The notes beneath the pieces were generated by a model. That model ran no database searches. It was not told where the DNA came from and was given only the letters and a program-made list of their open reading frames with translations. A stretch of 64,000 nt of DNA from an uncultured Litoreibacter sp. (GTDB lineage Bacteria > Pseudomonadota > Alphaproteobacteria > Rhodobacterales > Rhodobacteraceae), in the NCBI GenBank assembly GCA_947494435.1, contig CANLUY010000001.1:1106001-1170000 (forward strand), written 5' to 3'. The position numbers and the translations under genes were made by a program. Shown piece by piece: positions 33,846 to 43,538 of the stretch (position 1 is the first letter of the stretch; each line of letters opens with the position of its first letter).

Positions 33846-34612
33846 CGCTTGCTCAACATCTCCTCAATGCGTTCCAAACGCTCTTTAATTTCATCTCGGT
33901 AGGCATCTGTTTTTACGTTGTCTTCTTCCGAATGTGCGTCCTGCATCGAGTTGACAATTAGACCGACCAGCAAGTTCACCACTGCAAATGTCGTGACCAT
34001 GATGAATGGGACGAAGAAGGCCCAAGCATAAGTGTAGACTTCCATGACGGGACGCACGATTCCCATCGACCAGCTTTCTAAGGTCATGATCTGAAAAAGT
34101 GAGTATCCGGATCGTGGCAGACTTCCGAACCATTCAGGGAAAGAGGCGCCGAACAGCTTTGTGGCCATCACTGACCCGATGTAGAAGATCAACGCCATCA
34201 GCAAGAACACAGAACCCATGCCGGGCAGGGCCGTGATTAAACCGTCGACAACGCGCCTGAGCGATGGCGCGATTGAGATGACGCGTAGCAGGCGAAGCAC
34301 GCGCAAAGCGCGTAGAACAGATAGGCCCTGCGCCGCCGGGATGAGCGATATACCGACAATCACGAAGTCAAAAATATTCCATCCGCTGCGAAAGAACCGC
34401 AAACCGAGCGCGTAAAGCTTCAAAACGATCTCTGTCACGAAGACGCTCAGGCAAAGCGTGTCCAGCAGTTTGATCAATCCGCCTGCTTTCTCCATTGCTG
34501 CAGGGATGGTTTCCAAGCCAAGCAAGATGGCGTTGAACAAGATCACACCCAAAATTGTGTAGCGGACCACTTTGCGATCAAGCCAAATTTGGACTTTTTC
34601 TTGAGACGTCAT
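33842..34612 (-). CDS. voltage-gated sodium channel (NaChBac family)
   Basis: A 256-residue ion-transport protein with six membrane segments, working as a tetramer. The S4 voltage sensor is [21 protein letters not shown], with Arg at 101, 104, 107 and 110. The selectivity filter TLESWSM at 177-183 matches the TLESWxx filter of bacterial sodium channels. The C-terminal region from residue 226 is a hydrophilic coiled-coil-like tail ([17 protein letters not shown]), as in NaChBac. ATG 34612 was chosen for the AGGT site seven bases upstream; a GTG at 34627 overlaps the previous gene. Such channels are known in marine roseobacters and other marine bacteria. Confidence 0.9.
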   Translation of the reverse strand: MTSQEKVQIWLDRKVVRYTILGVILFNAILLGLETIPAAMEKAGGLIKLLDTLCLSVFVTEIVLKLYALGLRFFRSGWNIFDFVIVGISLIPAAQGLSVLRALRVLRLLRVISIAPSLRRVVDGLITALPGMGSVFLLMALIFYIGSVMATKLFGASFPEWFGSLPRSGYSLFQIMTLESWSMGIVRPVMEVYTYAWAFFVPFIMVTTFAVVNLLVGLIVNSMQDAHSEEDNVKTDAYRDEIKERLERIEEMLSKR

Positions 34613-34623
34613 CGAAATACCTG

Positions 34624-35844
34624 TCACTCGTTTCCTGCGATATGGGCTTTTGTGAACTGGGCTGCAAGTTCGACATGGCTTGACCAGCGGAATTGATCCA
34701 CTGGCTGTACCCAGTCCAGCCTGTAGCCACCCTGTATTAATATTTCGGCATCGCGCGCAAATGTGGCGGGGTTGCAGGACACGGCTGCTATCCGTGGAAC
34801 CTGAGATTTTGCAATTTCGATACTTTGTGCTTCTGCGCCAGCACGAGGAGGGTCGATTATGATTGCGTCCGTTTTTCGCAACTCTGAGGCTAGAACCGGC
34901 CGACGGAATAGGTCACGCGTCTCGGCGGTTACTTTCTTCAAGCCGGAAGTCTGCCGCCAGCCTTGGTCCAAGGACTGAATAAGGCTCGCCTCGCCTTCAA
35001 GCGCCCAGACCTCAGCAGAAGTCGCTGCAGGTAGGCTGAATGTGCCACAACCTGAAAACAAGTCCACGACATGCCCAGCATCCTCAATGGCTTGTAAGAC
35101 GCATTCTATCAGGCTGGCTTCCCCGTGGGCTGTTGCCTGCAAAAATGCACCTGGTGGTGGCGTGACCAGCGCCGTCCCGAACCGCTGTTGCGGCGGCGCA
35201 CGAAGCGCGATCACCTCTTCCTCCCATGCAATACGGGCGAAGCGGTGTCTTTTGGCCAAAGCTGCGACCTCCCCGATGACCCGGGGGTCCAAAGGCTTAC
35301 AATTGCGTATGTCTAGGTCTATGCCGTTTTCTGTTATGGCAACGCGCAATTCTAGTTCAGCTTTGCGTGAGGCCGCTATGACCGTGAGGGCTTCTAGGAC
35401 TGGCAGAGCGTCAACAATCTGGGCGTCCAATATTTGGCAGTCCGGTGTTTCAATCAAAATGTCTGATGCGCGACCGTGATAGCCCACCATTGCACCTGAC
35501 TTTGTTCGTTTTCCATGCAGCGCTGCGCGTCTGCGGCTTTGAGGAGGCGACGTCAAAATGGGTCGAATGTCTGTTTCAATCCCGCGCGCCACGAGACCCG
35601 CACGGATCACATCGGTTTTCCAGTTTGCAACGAACGTGTCTGACGCATGTTGAAGCGCACAACCGCCGCAGCTTTTGAAATGGCGGCAGGGCGCCTTCAC
35701 GCGCTCCGTGGACGGCTCGACGATGCGTGCATTGCCGTCATCACTGAGTTCAATCACTTCACCGGGCAATGTGCGCGGAAAAGGCCCGTCGCTTTCCGCC
35801 ATGCCAAGGCCGGAGGACGTGAGGCGCGTAATTGTCAGGGTCAT
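34624..35844 (-). CDS. 23S rRNA/tRNA uracil-C5 methyltransferase family (RlmD/TrmA-like)
   Basis: A 406-residue SAM-dependent RNA methyltransferase. The iron-sulfur cysteines Cys53, Cys59 and Cys62 in CRHFKSCGGC and a fourth Cys near residue 134 mark the RlmD/RlmC group. VVDLFSGCGTFSLPAA is the SAM site, IIDPPRAGAEAQ the catalytic loop and VSCNPATFARD holds the nucleophilic Cys. The N-terminus is close to a TRAM domain in length but lacks clear full motifs. The target uracil (m5U747 or m5U1939 in E. coli numbering) cannot be told from sequence. The stop region overlaps an alternative start of the channel gene. Confidence 0.88.
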   Translation of the reverse strand: MTLTITRLTSSGLGMAESDGPFPRTLPGEVIELSDDGNARIVEPSTERVKAPCRHFKSCGGCALQHASDTFVANWKTDVIRAGLVARGIETDIRPILTSPPQSRRRAALHGKRTKSGAMVGYHGRASDILIETPDCQILDAQIVDALPVLEALTVIAASRKAELELRVAITENGIDLDIRNCKPLDPRVIGEVAALAKRHRFARIAWEEEVIALRAPPQQRFGTALVTPPPGAFLQATAHGEASLIECVLQAIEDAGHVVDLFSGCGTFSLPAATSAEVWALEGEASLIQSLDQGWRQTSGLKKVTAETRDLFRRPVLASELRKTDAIIIDPPRAGAEAQSIEIAKSQVPRIAAVSCNPATFARDAEILIQGGYRLDWVQPVDQFRWSSHVELAAQFTKAHIAGNE

Positions 35845-35848
35845 AGGA

Positions 35849-37720
35849 TTACTCGGCTGCTTCGGTAAGCCCTATAAAGCCCCCAGACTGACGTTGCCAA
35901 TAGCGCGCATATAGCCCGTTCAAAGCCAAAAGTTCGCCATGTGTGCCTTGCTCGGCGATTTTTCCATCTTCGAGCACAACGATACGGTCCATGCGCGCAA
36001 TCGTACTTAACCTATGTGCGATGGCGATAACGGTCTTATCTTCCATAGCCATTTGTAAGGCCGTCTGGATGGAGGCCTCCACTTCGCTGTCCAAGGCGCT
36101 TGTCGCTTCGTCCAGAATAAGGATCGGGGCATCTTTTAGGATTGCGCGCGCAATCGCGATACGTTGCCGCTGGCCGCCGGACAGCTTTACGCCGCGCTCG
36201 CCAAGGTGGGCGTCATATCCTTTGCGTCCCTTGTGGTCCTGAAGCGTCAGGATGAAATCATGCGCCTCTGCCTTGCGTGCAGCGGCAATCATTTCGTCTT
36301 CTGTCGCGTTTGGTCGGCCGTAAAGGATGTTGTCGCGCGCAGAACGGTTAAACATTGCGGTTTCCTGCGTCACCATCCCGATCTGCTGTCTCAAACTGTC
36401 TTGCGTGACAGTGCGCACGTCTTGACCGTCAATTTTGAGCGCGCCTTGCTCAGTGTCGTAGAGCCGCAACAGCAAGGCCACGAGCGTCGACTTACCTGCG
36501 CCAGATGCTCCGACGAGGCCAAGCTTTTCGTTTGGCTTGATCGTAAGGGTAATTTCGTCAATCCCACCGATATCTCGACCGTATCTAAAGGTGATGCTGT
36601 CAAACTCCACATGTCCGTCCGTAACGCGGAGCGCTTTTGCATCAGCGGTGTCGGTTAGCCCGTGCGGTGGTGTCAGCGTGCGCATCCCGTCCTCAATTTC
36701 ACCGATATTTGCGTACATGCCCATAAGGGCAAAGCTGACCCAACCTGTCATTTGAGCGATGCGAATAGAAATTGCACCAGCGGTTGCAATATCGCCGGGC
36801 GTTGCCGTCCCTGACTGCCAAAGTATCACAGTCCCACCAATCAAGATCACCGGAAGGATCCCCGCTGTCGTCATCAGCGCAAACCTAAACCCGGTGGATA
36901 AATGACCGAACTCAAGCCCTCGTTGACGAAACTCAGCCATTGCCTCAAGGGAGGACTCGTCCTCGAACTTCGAGTGGCCAAACAGTTTCACAGTCTTGAT
37001 GTTGGTGATCGTATCGACGACCTGTCCGGTCACCATGGTTCGCGCACCAGCCCGCGCTGCGGACCGTTTGCGGATACGCGGCATGAACCACCGGATCATT
37101 GCGATATATCCAATCAGCCAAACCAGAAGGGTTGAGGCAACCCATCCATTGATCGTCAACAAAAGAAGAACAGAACCGCCGATAGATGCGAGCGCGAAGG
37201 CGACGACGTTAATCGTTTCTTGTGTGACGTCGGTCAGAGCGCGGGCCGTTTGCATCTGCTTTTGTGCAATACGCCCAGCAAAATCGTTGTCAAAATAGTC
37301 AACCGCATGCCCAAGCGTCCATCGGTGGAGCCGGCTTTGAACAAGTGGATAGACATTTGGTGGAACCACGACGCTGTTGAATGCGGCACTCGTTCCAAAG
37401 CAAATTGGTCGAACGATCAAAAAGAAGATCAGAAAGACCGCAACTAGTCCGATATTTGCGGAAAAGAACGACGCGGGTTCTGTCGCAGCGGCTGCGTCAA
37501 TGACCCAACCCAACAGCATCGCGGTCACCGCTTCCATTGTTCCCGCAAGTGCTGAAAAGAACGCCGCCACCCAGAGCATCGGCCATGATCCATTAAGGCA
37601 CCATTTGCAGAACGCCCAAAGCGTGCGTGGTGGATCCGTTTTGGCAGGTTGGAACGCGTCAATCGTATCGCCAAGGCGATTGAGTACAGGTTCGATCTTT
37701 TGAACCAACAACGCGATCAT
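35849..37720 (-). CDS. ABC exporter half-transporter (second subunit)
   Basis: A 623-residue protein with a six-segment exporter membrane domain (residues about 50-330) and an ATPase with Walker A VGASGAGKST, LSGGQRQRIAIAR and LILDEATSALD. The start overlaps the stop of the paired gene at 37717-39561 (ATGA), and the two proteins are similar along their length, so a heterodimeric exporter is likely. Both keep the catalytic Glu after Walker B, so neither site is obviously degenerate. The substrate is unknown; drugs, lipids and siderophores are exported by this class. Confidence 0.9.
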   Translation of the reverse strand: MIALLVQKIEPVLNRLGDTIDAFQPAKTDPPRTLWAFCKWCLNGSWPMLWVAAFFSALAGTMEAVTAMLLGWVIDAAAATEPASFFSANIGLVAVFLIFFLIVRPICFGTSAAFNSVVVPPNVYPLVQSRLHRWTLGHAVDYFDNDFAGRIAQKQMQTARALTDVTQETINVVAFALASIGGSVLLLLTINGWVASTLLVWLIGYIAMIRWFMPRIRKRSAARAGARTMVTGQVVDTITNIKTVKLFGHSKFEDESSLEAMAEFRQRGLEFGHLSTGFRFALMTTAGILPVILIGGTVILWQSGTATPGDIATAGAISIRIAQMTGWVSFALMGMYANIGEIEDGMRTLTPPHGLTDTADAKALRVTDGHVEFDSITFRYGRDIGGIDEITLTIKPNEKLGLVGASGAGKSTLVALLLRLYDTEQGALKIDGQDVRTVTQDSLRQQIGMVTQETAMFNRSARDNILYGRPNATEDEMIAAARKAEAHDFILTLQDHKGRKGYDAHLGERGVKLSGGQRQRIAIARAILKDAPILILDEATSALDSEVEASIQTALQMAMEDKTVIAIAHRLSTIARMDRIVVLEDGKIAEQGTHGELLALNGLYARYWQRQSGGFIGLTEAAE

Positions 37721-39561
37721 TCTGCTGCCTCAGTTGTATCCAAAAAGCCGCCGGATTGGCGTTGCCAGAAGCCTGCATATAGCCCGCCCTGAGCCAAAAG
37801 CGCGTCATGCGTTCCGTTTTCGACAATTTCACCGTTCTCGATCACAACAATGCGGTCGAGCTGCGCAATTGTGGAAAGCCGATGTGCAATAGCGATGACG
37901 GTCTTGCCCTCCATTACACCATAAAGCGTGTCTTGGATGGCGGCTTCGACCTCACTATCAAGCGCGCTTGTTGCCTCATCCAGAACCAGAATTGGCGCAT
38001 TTTTCAAGATGACACGAGCCAGCGTGATGCGCTGACGTTGTCCGCCAGACAATTTGACACCGCGCTCCCCGACCTGCGCCTCATACCCTTTGCGTCCCTC
38101 AGGATCACTTAAATCCCCAATAAAGGCATGGGCCTCAGCGCGCTCCGCGGCTTGGATCATCTCCGCTTCGGTCGCGTCTGGACGGCCATACAGAATGTTG
38201 TCACGAACCGACCGATGCAGCAGCGTGCTTTCTTGGCTGACCATCCCGATATGCTGGCGCAGGCTGTCTTGTTTGACGTCCTTGATATTCTGACCATCGA
38301 TCAGGACTTCTCCTGCTTCAGCATCATAAAATCGGAGCAGAAGTTTCACGAGAGTTGATTTCCCGGAACCGGACCGGCCAACGATCCCGACCTTTTCGCC
38401 CGGCGCAATGGAAAGGTTCAAACCATTCAGCCCGCCAACCGCGCCGCCGTAATGATGTGACAGGCCCTTAATCTCGATCCTGCCGTCTGTCAGCTGCAAA
38501 GGCTTCGCTCCGGGCCTGTCGATCAATTCAATCGGCTGCGCAATCGTCTCCATCCCCTCGGACACGACACCCAATGATCTAAAGAACGAGCTCAAGGCCC
38601 ACATGATCCAACCGGTCATCGCGTTCAGCCGCAGGGTAAGCGCCGTCGCAGCGGCAACGACACCAACTGAGGCAGTTCCCTGCGCCCACAGAAAGATTGC
38701 CCAACCTACGACACCAACGATGAGCAGACCATTCAACGTCATCAGCATCAGGTCCATCAGTGTAAAAATCCGCATTTCCTTCGCGAAGGTTTGCCGTGCG
38801 TATTCGATGGATTCTTTGGCGAAATCGATCTCGCGGTCGTGGTGCGCAAAAAGCTTCACGGAGTGAATGTTTGTATAGCTGTCCACCACACGTCCCGTGA
38901 CTTGGGACCTCGCATCCGAGGACGCCTTAGAAGCCGGTCCCACGCGCCGCATCGTCCAGACCAACAGCATCGCATATAGGATCAACCAAATCACCAAAGG
39001 CAGCATAAGGCGTGGGTCACCATCGGCCAAAAGCACTGCCGCCCCGACGATGTAGGCAAGCGAGAATGTGATCGCATCAAAGACCTGAAACACGGCCTCT
39101 CCGGCAGCGGGCGGGGTTTGCATGATCCGGTTCGCGATACGGCCCGCAAAGTCATTCTCGAACCAACCAACCGATTGACGCAGCACATGTTTGTGCGCGC
39201 GCCAGCGGAACAGGGTGCCGTAATTTGGAAGAATTGCGTTATTCAAAATGCCCACGTCCAAAGCTTGAACGACCGGGCGTAGGAACACGATGAACAGCGC
39301 GACCGCGATGATTTCAAACCCGTAGTCCGACATGAACGTTTCCCGCTCTGCGCCAGACAGCAGATCGACCACACGGCCCATGTAGTAAATCAATCCGATT
39401 TCAACAGCGGCAACCAACACGGACAGGATCGCCGCGACCCAGAACAGCTTGCGGAATGGTTTTGAATAGTCGCGGAAGAACGGCCACAATGCCGTCGGCG
39501 GGGCATTGACCTCGTCATATGCCTCGTAAGGGTCGACCAAATTTTCTAAGTACCGAAACAT
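37717..39561 (-). CDS. ABC exporter half-transporter (first subunit)
   Basis: A 614-residue half-transporter with an N-terminal membrane domain and a C-terminal ATPase: Walker A VGRSGSGKST, LSGGQRQRITLAR, LVLDEATSALD and the H-loop IAIAHRLSTIAQLD. It is the first of two overlapping exporter genes. Both proteins share a segment resembling WFENDFAGRIANRIMQTP in this one and YFDNDFAGRIAQKQMQTA in the second, which shows that they are paralogues. The transcript begins in the short gap 39562-39598. Confidence 0.9.
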   Translation of the reverse strand: MFRYLENLVDPYEAYDEVNAPPTALWPFFRDYSKPFRKLFWVAAILSVLVAAVEIGLIYYMGRVVDLLSGAERETFMSDYGFEIIAVALFIVFLRPVVQALDVGILNNAILPNYGTLFRWRAHKHVLRQSVGWFENDFAGRIANRIMQTPPAAGEAVFQVFDAITFSLAYIVGAAVLLADGDPRLMLPLVIWLILYAMLLVWTMRRVGPASKASSDARSQVTGRVVDSYTNIHSVKLFAHHDREIDFAKESIEYARQTFAKEMRIFTLMDLMLMTLNGLLIVGVVGWAIFLWAQGTASVGVVAAATALTLRLNAMTGWIMWALSSFFRSLGVVSEGMETIAQPIELIDRPGAKPLQLTDGRIEIKGLSHHYGGAVGGLNGLNLSIAPGEKVGIVGRSGSGKSTLVKLLLRFYDAEAGEVLIDGQNIKDVKQDSLRQHIGMVSQESTLLHRSVRDNILYGRPDATEAEMIQAAERAEAHAFIGDLSDPEGRKGYEAQVGERGVKLSGGQRQRITLARVILKNAPILVLDEATSALDSEVEAAIQDTLYGVMEGKTVIAIAHRLSTIAQLDRIVVIENGEIVENGTHDALLAQGGLYAGFWQRQSGGFLDTTEAAE

Positions 39562-39598
39562 CTCGAACGCCTTTTGCCAGCCGTTCAGTATACGGGGA

Positions 39599-40186
39599 TT
39601 ATGACAAGAAGACCATTACTGCTGAAATAGCGAGGGCGGCGGCCATAAGTGTCGTAAAAATTTGCCACGCCCTTGGGGTCTTCAGCAAATACGTAAGCAA
39701 TGAACCGGCAAAGGTCCAGAACAGGCAGACAATTAAGTTCAGTCCAGAAAAGGCGGTTGCCAGTCGGAGCGCTTCGCCCGTTGGCGACAATCCAGCGCCG
39801 TAGCCTGCTGATGCAGCAAGTGCGACGGCCCAGACTTTTGGGTTCACCCACTGAAACAAGACTGCTTCTATGAAAGTGAAAGGTCTTTCTTTGGCTTCTG
39901 CTTCTGGTCCCATTGTGGAGTGGAATAACTTCCATGCCATCCATAAGATCCATGCAACCGCGACGACTTTGAGAATGAAGGCGAGTGCAGGTTGGGCCAG
40001 CAATAATGCGCCAATACCAAAACCTGTCAGACCTGATGTTACTCCAACACCTGCCGCCACACCTAAGACATGAGGGAGCGTGGGCTTGAAACCAAACCGG
40101 GCGCCCGATGCCGTCAAAAGAATAACATTTGGCCCCGGTGAAAACAGCCCTGCGAAGACAAAGAGGTAAAGTGGATCAATTGTCAC
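39599..40186 (-). CDS. LysE-family translocator
   Basis: A 195-residue inner-membrane protein with five to six hydrophobic segments. The N-terminal FAGLFSPGPNVILLTASGARFGFKP is the LysE/RhtB signature, and FIEAVLFQWVNPKVWAVALAA the second family motif. Members export amino acids such as lysine, arginine or homoserine lactone; the substrate is not clear. It starts at GTG 40186 overlapping the CCA-transferase stop, so translation is probably coupled although the functions seem unrelated. Confidence 0.88.
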   Translation of the reverse strand: MTIDPLYLFVFAGLFSPGPNVILLTASGARFGFKPTLPHVLGVAAGVGVTSGLTGFGIGALLLAQPALAFILKVVAVAWILWMAWKLFHSTMGPEAEAKERPFTFIEAVLFQWVNPKVWAVALAASAGYGAGLSPTGEALRLATAFSGLNLIVCLFWTFAGSLLTYLLKTPRAWQIFTTLMAAALAISAVMVFLS

Positions 40187-41331
40187 AACTTCAGTAACTC
40201 AGTTCGTGAGAGCTTGAAGTCGGATGCGATCCACTGAGCTTCAAGGTCTTTCAGCTTTTCACCCAATTGCGGCCCCGCAAGATCTGGCATCAAATCAGCG
40301 GCTTTTATCGGAAAGATGGCGTTTGCTGCTCTGTTTATTTCGACTTGGGCTCTGTCGCTCAACGGCTGCTGTAGGCTTGCCGCATTCACGAGCGCGATGT
40401 CACGTGCATAGCCGGCCCCATGACGGTATGCCATTTCAGAGATCGAGGTTTGCGCATCAAGATCGGTCTTTCCTAGCGCGAGCACCTTCGCTTCATTCCG
40501 TGACAGCCGCCACGCATCCGAGATATCTTCACCGCCTAAGGCCAATGCCCTGCGTATCCACGACGGTGATGATCCATTTTCCAGATGCACGAGCACCGTT
40601 AATGTCATCGGGTCCGCACCCGGCATAAGCCGCATCAAAACACCCGACTGCGCCATCGCGGCTATTGCGGGGGCGGGGTCTGGGGCTGAAAGCAATTTGC
40701 GCATCTCTGCGCCCACTCGTTCGCGAGACAACGTATCAAGGCCTTCTGCAAGCTCAGAGCAAGCTGCAAGGCCGTCTGCATCTATTCCGTTTTCAGGGTC
40801 GCCATACCAAGCGTAGAAGCGAAAGAAGCGTAAAATGCGCAAGTAATCTTCGTTTATGCGCTGCGTGGCATCTCCGATAAATTTAACGTGCCGGTCTTTC
40901 AAATGTGCGATCCCATCAACGCAATCATGCACATGACCAGCAGCATCTGCATAAAGTGCATTCATAGTAAAATCTCTGCGCTGTGCGTCTTCCTGCCAAC
41001 TCTGAGAGAATGATACGATCGCATGTCGTCCGTCAGTATCCGTGTCCGTGCGATAGGACGTGATCTCAAACGGGACTTCCTGAACAAGAACCGTGACAGT
41101 GCCATGGTCGATCCCAGTTGGAATGGTCTTCAATCCAGCATCTTGCGCAAGGTCAATGACTTGATCCGGTCGCGCATTCGTCGCCATGTCGATATCTGCG
41201 ACCGGCTCCGCCAGCAGACTATTTCGAACACACCCGCCTACCGCAAAAAGCTCGTATCCTGCATTTGAAAACAACTCAAACAGCGACTGCGTATTGTCTG
41301 ATGTGAGCCATGTCGCGCTAATCCTAGTCAT
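40183..41331 (-). CDS. CCA tRNA nucleotidyltransferase / poly(A) polymerase family
   Basis: A 382-residue class II nucleotidyltransferase that adds or repairs the CCA end of tRNA. The head motif is LFAVGGCVRNSLL with the catalytic carboxylates in DIDMATNARP, then ITSYRTDTDTDGRH, RRDFTMNALYAD and INEDYLRILRFFRFYAWYG. The alphaproteobacterial form is close to this length. ATG 41331 overlaps the Nudix gene stop (ATGA). It belongs to a tightly overlapping chain hslO, Nudix, CCA transferase, LysE. Confidence 0.9.
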   Translation of the reverse strand: MTRISATWLTSDNTQSLFELFSNAGYELFAVGGCVRNSLLAEPVADIDMATNARPDQVIDLAQDAGLKTIPTGIDHGTVTVLVQEVPFEITSYRTDTDTDGRHAIVSFSQSWQEDAQRRDFTMNALYADAAGHVHDCVDGIAHLKDRHVKFIGDATQRINEDYLRILRFFRFYAWYGDPENGIDADGLAACSELAEGLDTLSRERVGAEMRKLLSAPDPAPAIAAMAQSGVLMRLMPGADPMTLTVLVHLENGSSPSWIRRALALGGEDISDAWRLSRNEAKVLALGKTDLDAQTSISEMAYRHGAGYARDIALVNAASLQQPLSDRAQVEINRAANAIFPIKAADLMPDLAGPQLGEKLKDLEAQWIASDFKLSRTELLKL

Positions 41332-41933
41332 TGCGCGACCTGATCTGCAAGCCCACGCAGCATTCGCGCTGTGGCGCCCCAAATGTAATAGGGTCCGTAA
41401 GGTACTGTGTAATACTGCCGTGTCTGGCCGCGCCAACGACGTCCTTCAACGATGTAATTCTCGGGATTCAAGACATGGTCTAAGGGCACCGAGAAGACCT
41501 CCGCAACCTCTCCCGGTTCTGAGACGGGTTCAAACGGTTTTGTAAGTCTTGCAATGAAAGGCGTCACAATGAATCCTGTCACGGTTTCGTGCGAAGGGAG
41601 CGTGCCGATCAGCTCGACATGTCCGTCTGGTAATGCAATTTCTTCGCGCGCTTCGCGCAATGCGGTTGCCTCCAGATTCTCGTCGGAGATGTCTTTCTTT
41701 CCACCAGGAAAAGCGATCTGCCCCGGATGGTGTTTGAGACCTGAGGCCCGTTTGGTCAGCAAGACGTTCGCGTTTCCACCAAGATCATTCATAACCACCA
41801 GAACTGCAGCATCACGCAATGTCCGGTCAGCGGGGAGGCGCACAGACGGGTTGAGATCAAAGTCCGATGAAGCCGCACCGGGTTTTCCCAGTGCGGCTCT
41901 AACGTCGTTGATCAGATCACTTGAGCGGGTCAT
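41328..41933 (-). CDS. Nudix hydrolase, CoA pyrophosphatase type
   Basis: A 201-residue Nudix protein that would cleave coenzyme A or derivatives to 4'-phosphopantetheine and 3',5'-ADP. The UPF0035 CoA motif LLTKRASGLKHHPGQIAFPGG precedes and merges with the Nudix box (about residues 78-100, ending LREAREEIAL). ATG 41933 follows GGAAGG at six bases; the start lies 17 bases inside the end of hslO. A longer in-frame start exists but would overlap hslO further. Confidence 0.88.
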   Translation of the reverse strand: MTRSSDLINDVRAALGKPGAASSDFDLNPSVRLPADRTLRDAAVLVVMNDLGGNANVLLTKRASGLKHHPGQIAFPGGKKDISDENLEATALREAREEIALPDGHVELIGTLPSHETVTGFIVTPFIARLTKPFEPVSEPGEVAEVFSVPLDHVLNPENYIVEGRRWRGQTRQYYTVPYGPYYIWGATARMLRGLADQVAQ

Positions 41934-42918
41934 CCGTACCTTCCGCCTCGAACCCCAGCGTTGTGGGATCCAAGACATAATGCGACCCACAGAATTGGCA
42001 GTCAGCCGTTAAGGTGCCCTCATCCGTCGTCATATGCGCGATGTCCTTGGCCGAATAAATCGATAGAGACTGCCGCACTTTTTCTTCAGAGCAGCTGCAT
42101 CCAAAAGTGATCGGCTGAGCATCATAAACGATAGGGCTTTCTTCATGAAACAAACGGACCAATAGATCAGTCGGTGCGACTGTCGGGCCGATCAGTTCCA
42201 TTTCTTCAACTGTGTCCAGAAGGACATTGGCACGTGTCCAGTTCTCTTCCTCATCGCCGTCAAGCAGATCGGTGCTGTCCAGAAGTCCTTTTTCGCCAGT
42301 CGCATCATCTTTTGCCATCAACGGTGAGGCTTTCGGCATGTGCTGCAACATCACACCACCCGCTCGCCAGCCTTCTTTTCCGCCATGCTCTTGGCTTCGT
42401 CCATAGGTCAGGGCAAACCGTGTGGGCAACTGCTCTGATTGTGCGAAATAGGTTCCGGCACATGCAGCAAAGCTACCACCCGCCATAGGCGTGATCCCTT
42501 GGTAGGGTTTCATGTCGTTGCCTTGGTCAATCAGGATTGCAAAATATCCCTTCCCGACCTGCTCGAAATGCGACCCATTTGGATCAATCTTGTCTTCGTC
42601 GTAGCTGGCATATGCGCGGATACGTGCAGGCGCGCCCTCCTCAGTTGGACCGTAGTAGTCGGTTGCGATCAGACGCAATGGACCGTCGCCGCGCACTTGC
42701 AACGATAGTTTCCAGCGCAGGTCGATGGTTTGCCCGATCAACGCGGTGAGCAGTGCGATCTCTGCGACCGCAGCTTCCACCGCCGGTGGGTAATTGTGTT
42801 GTGCCAAGACTTGATCCAACACCCCGTCCAGCCGCGCGATGCGGCCACGGATATCTGAGCGGTCAAGTTGGAAGGGGAGGACTGTGTCGTCCCACGCGAT
42901 TTTTTGTCCGAGTGTCAT
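41917..42918 (-). CDS. hslO: Hsp33 redox-regulated chaperone
   Basis: A 333-residue cytoplasmic holdase activated by oxidative unfolding. The C-terminal zinc-binding redox switch is complete: FGCSCSEEKVR (CxC) and ADCQFCGSHYVL (CxxC). The N-terminal core includes QGITPMAGGSFAACAGTYFAQSEQLPTRFAL. ATG 42918 was chosen because AAAGG lies seven bases upstream; two in-frame ATGs further upstream lack such sites. First gene of the overlapping chain that continues with the CoA Nudix gene. Confidence 0.92.
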   Translation of the reverse strand: MTLGQKIAWDDTVLPFQLDRSDIRGRIARLDGVLDQVLAQHNYPPAVEAAVAEIALLTALIGQTIDLRWKLSLQVRGDGPLRLIATDYYGPTEEGAPARIRAYASYDEDKIDPNGSHFEQVGKGYFAILIDQGNDMKPYQGITPMAGGSFAACAGTYFAQSEQLPTRFALTYGRSQEHGGKEGWRAGGVMLQHMPKASPLMAKDDATGEKGLLDSTDLLDGDEEENWTRANVLLDTVEEMELIGPTVAPTDLLVRLFHEESPIVYDAQPITFGCSCSEEKVRQSLSIYSAKDIAHMTTDEGTLTADCQFCGSHYVLDPTTLGFEAEGTDDPLK

Positions 42919-43088
42919 GGGGATACCTTTTGCGCCTGTTCTTGGCATACCGCGTCTATATAGGCGCGGCAATGCAATCACCAAGTCTGGAGCTGATCAT
43001 CGTGCGCAACGGGGCAATGCATCTTTTGCATGGCGCGATATACGGGAAGATGCGAAACACATCCAAGAAGGTTTGGAGTTCGTGTTTG

Positions 43089-43538
43089 ATGATCAGGCGC
43101 TTTGGAGAAGCAGTCCAACCGGATGTGACATACCGCATGCGACCCGGCGCGTATGCGATTCTTTGGTCTGGCCAAAAGGTTTTGGTGACGTTTCAAAAAG
43201 AGCCGATACCAGAAGTCCAACTACCCGGGGGTGGTATTGATGTGGGCGAAAATGTGCTTTCCGCTCTTCATCGCGAGGTGATGGAAGAAACGGGTTGGAG
43301 TATTTCTTCGCCGAGACGTCTCGGTGCGTTCCGCCGATTTACCTATATGCCGGAGTATAGATTTTGGGCTGAGAAAATCTGCCATATCTACGTTGCTCGT
43401 CCTGTTTTGCGACGCTCAGCGCCGACGGAAGAGGGTCACACCGCGATCTGGATGTCGCCTGCAGAAGCGTCAGAGGCGCTGGCCAACGAGGGGGATCGTT
43501 CGTTTTTAGACGCATTCTTCCGGTATAACAGACGGTGA
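43089..43538 (+). CDS. Nudix hydrolase
   Basis: A roughly 149-residue Nudix protein; the box runs from GGGIDVGENVLSALHREVMEETGW, with the REVMEE core intact. Further visible segments are GAFRRFTYMPEYRFWAEKICHIYVAR and EEGHTAIWMSPAEASEAL. ATG 43089 (MIRRFGEAVQP) was chosen because related proteins begin at this point as I recall them; the frame is open to an ATG at 42972, which would add 39 residues. The last 33 bases overlap the end of the converging phosphatase gene. The nucleotide substrate is unknown. Confidence 0.8.
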   Translation: MIRRFGEAVQPDVTYRMRPGAYAILWSGQKVLVTFQKEPIPEVQLPGGGIDVGENVLSALHREVMEETGWSISSPRRLGAFRRFTYMPEYRFWAEKICHIYVARPVLRRSAPTEEGHTAIWMSPAEASEALANEGDRSFLDAFFRYNRR

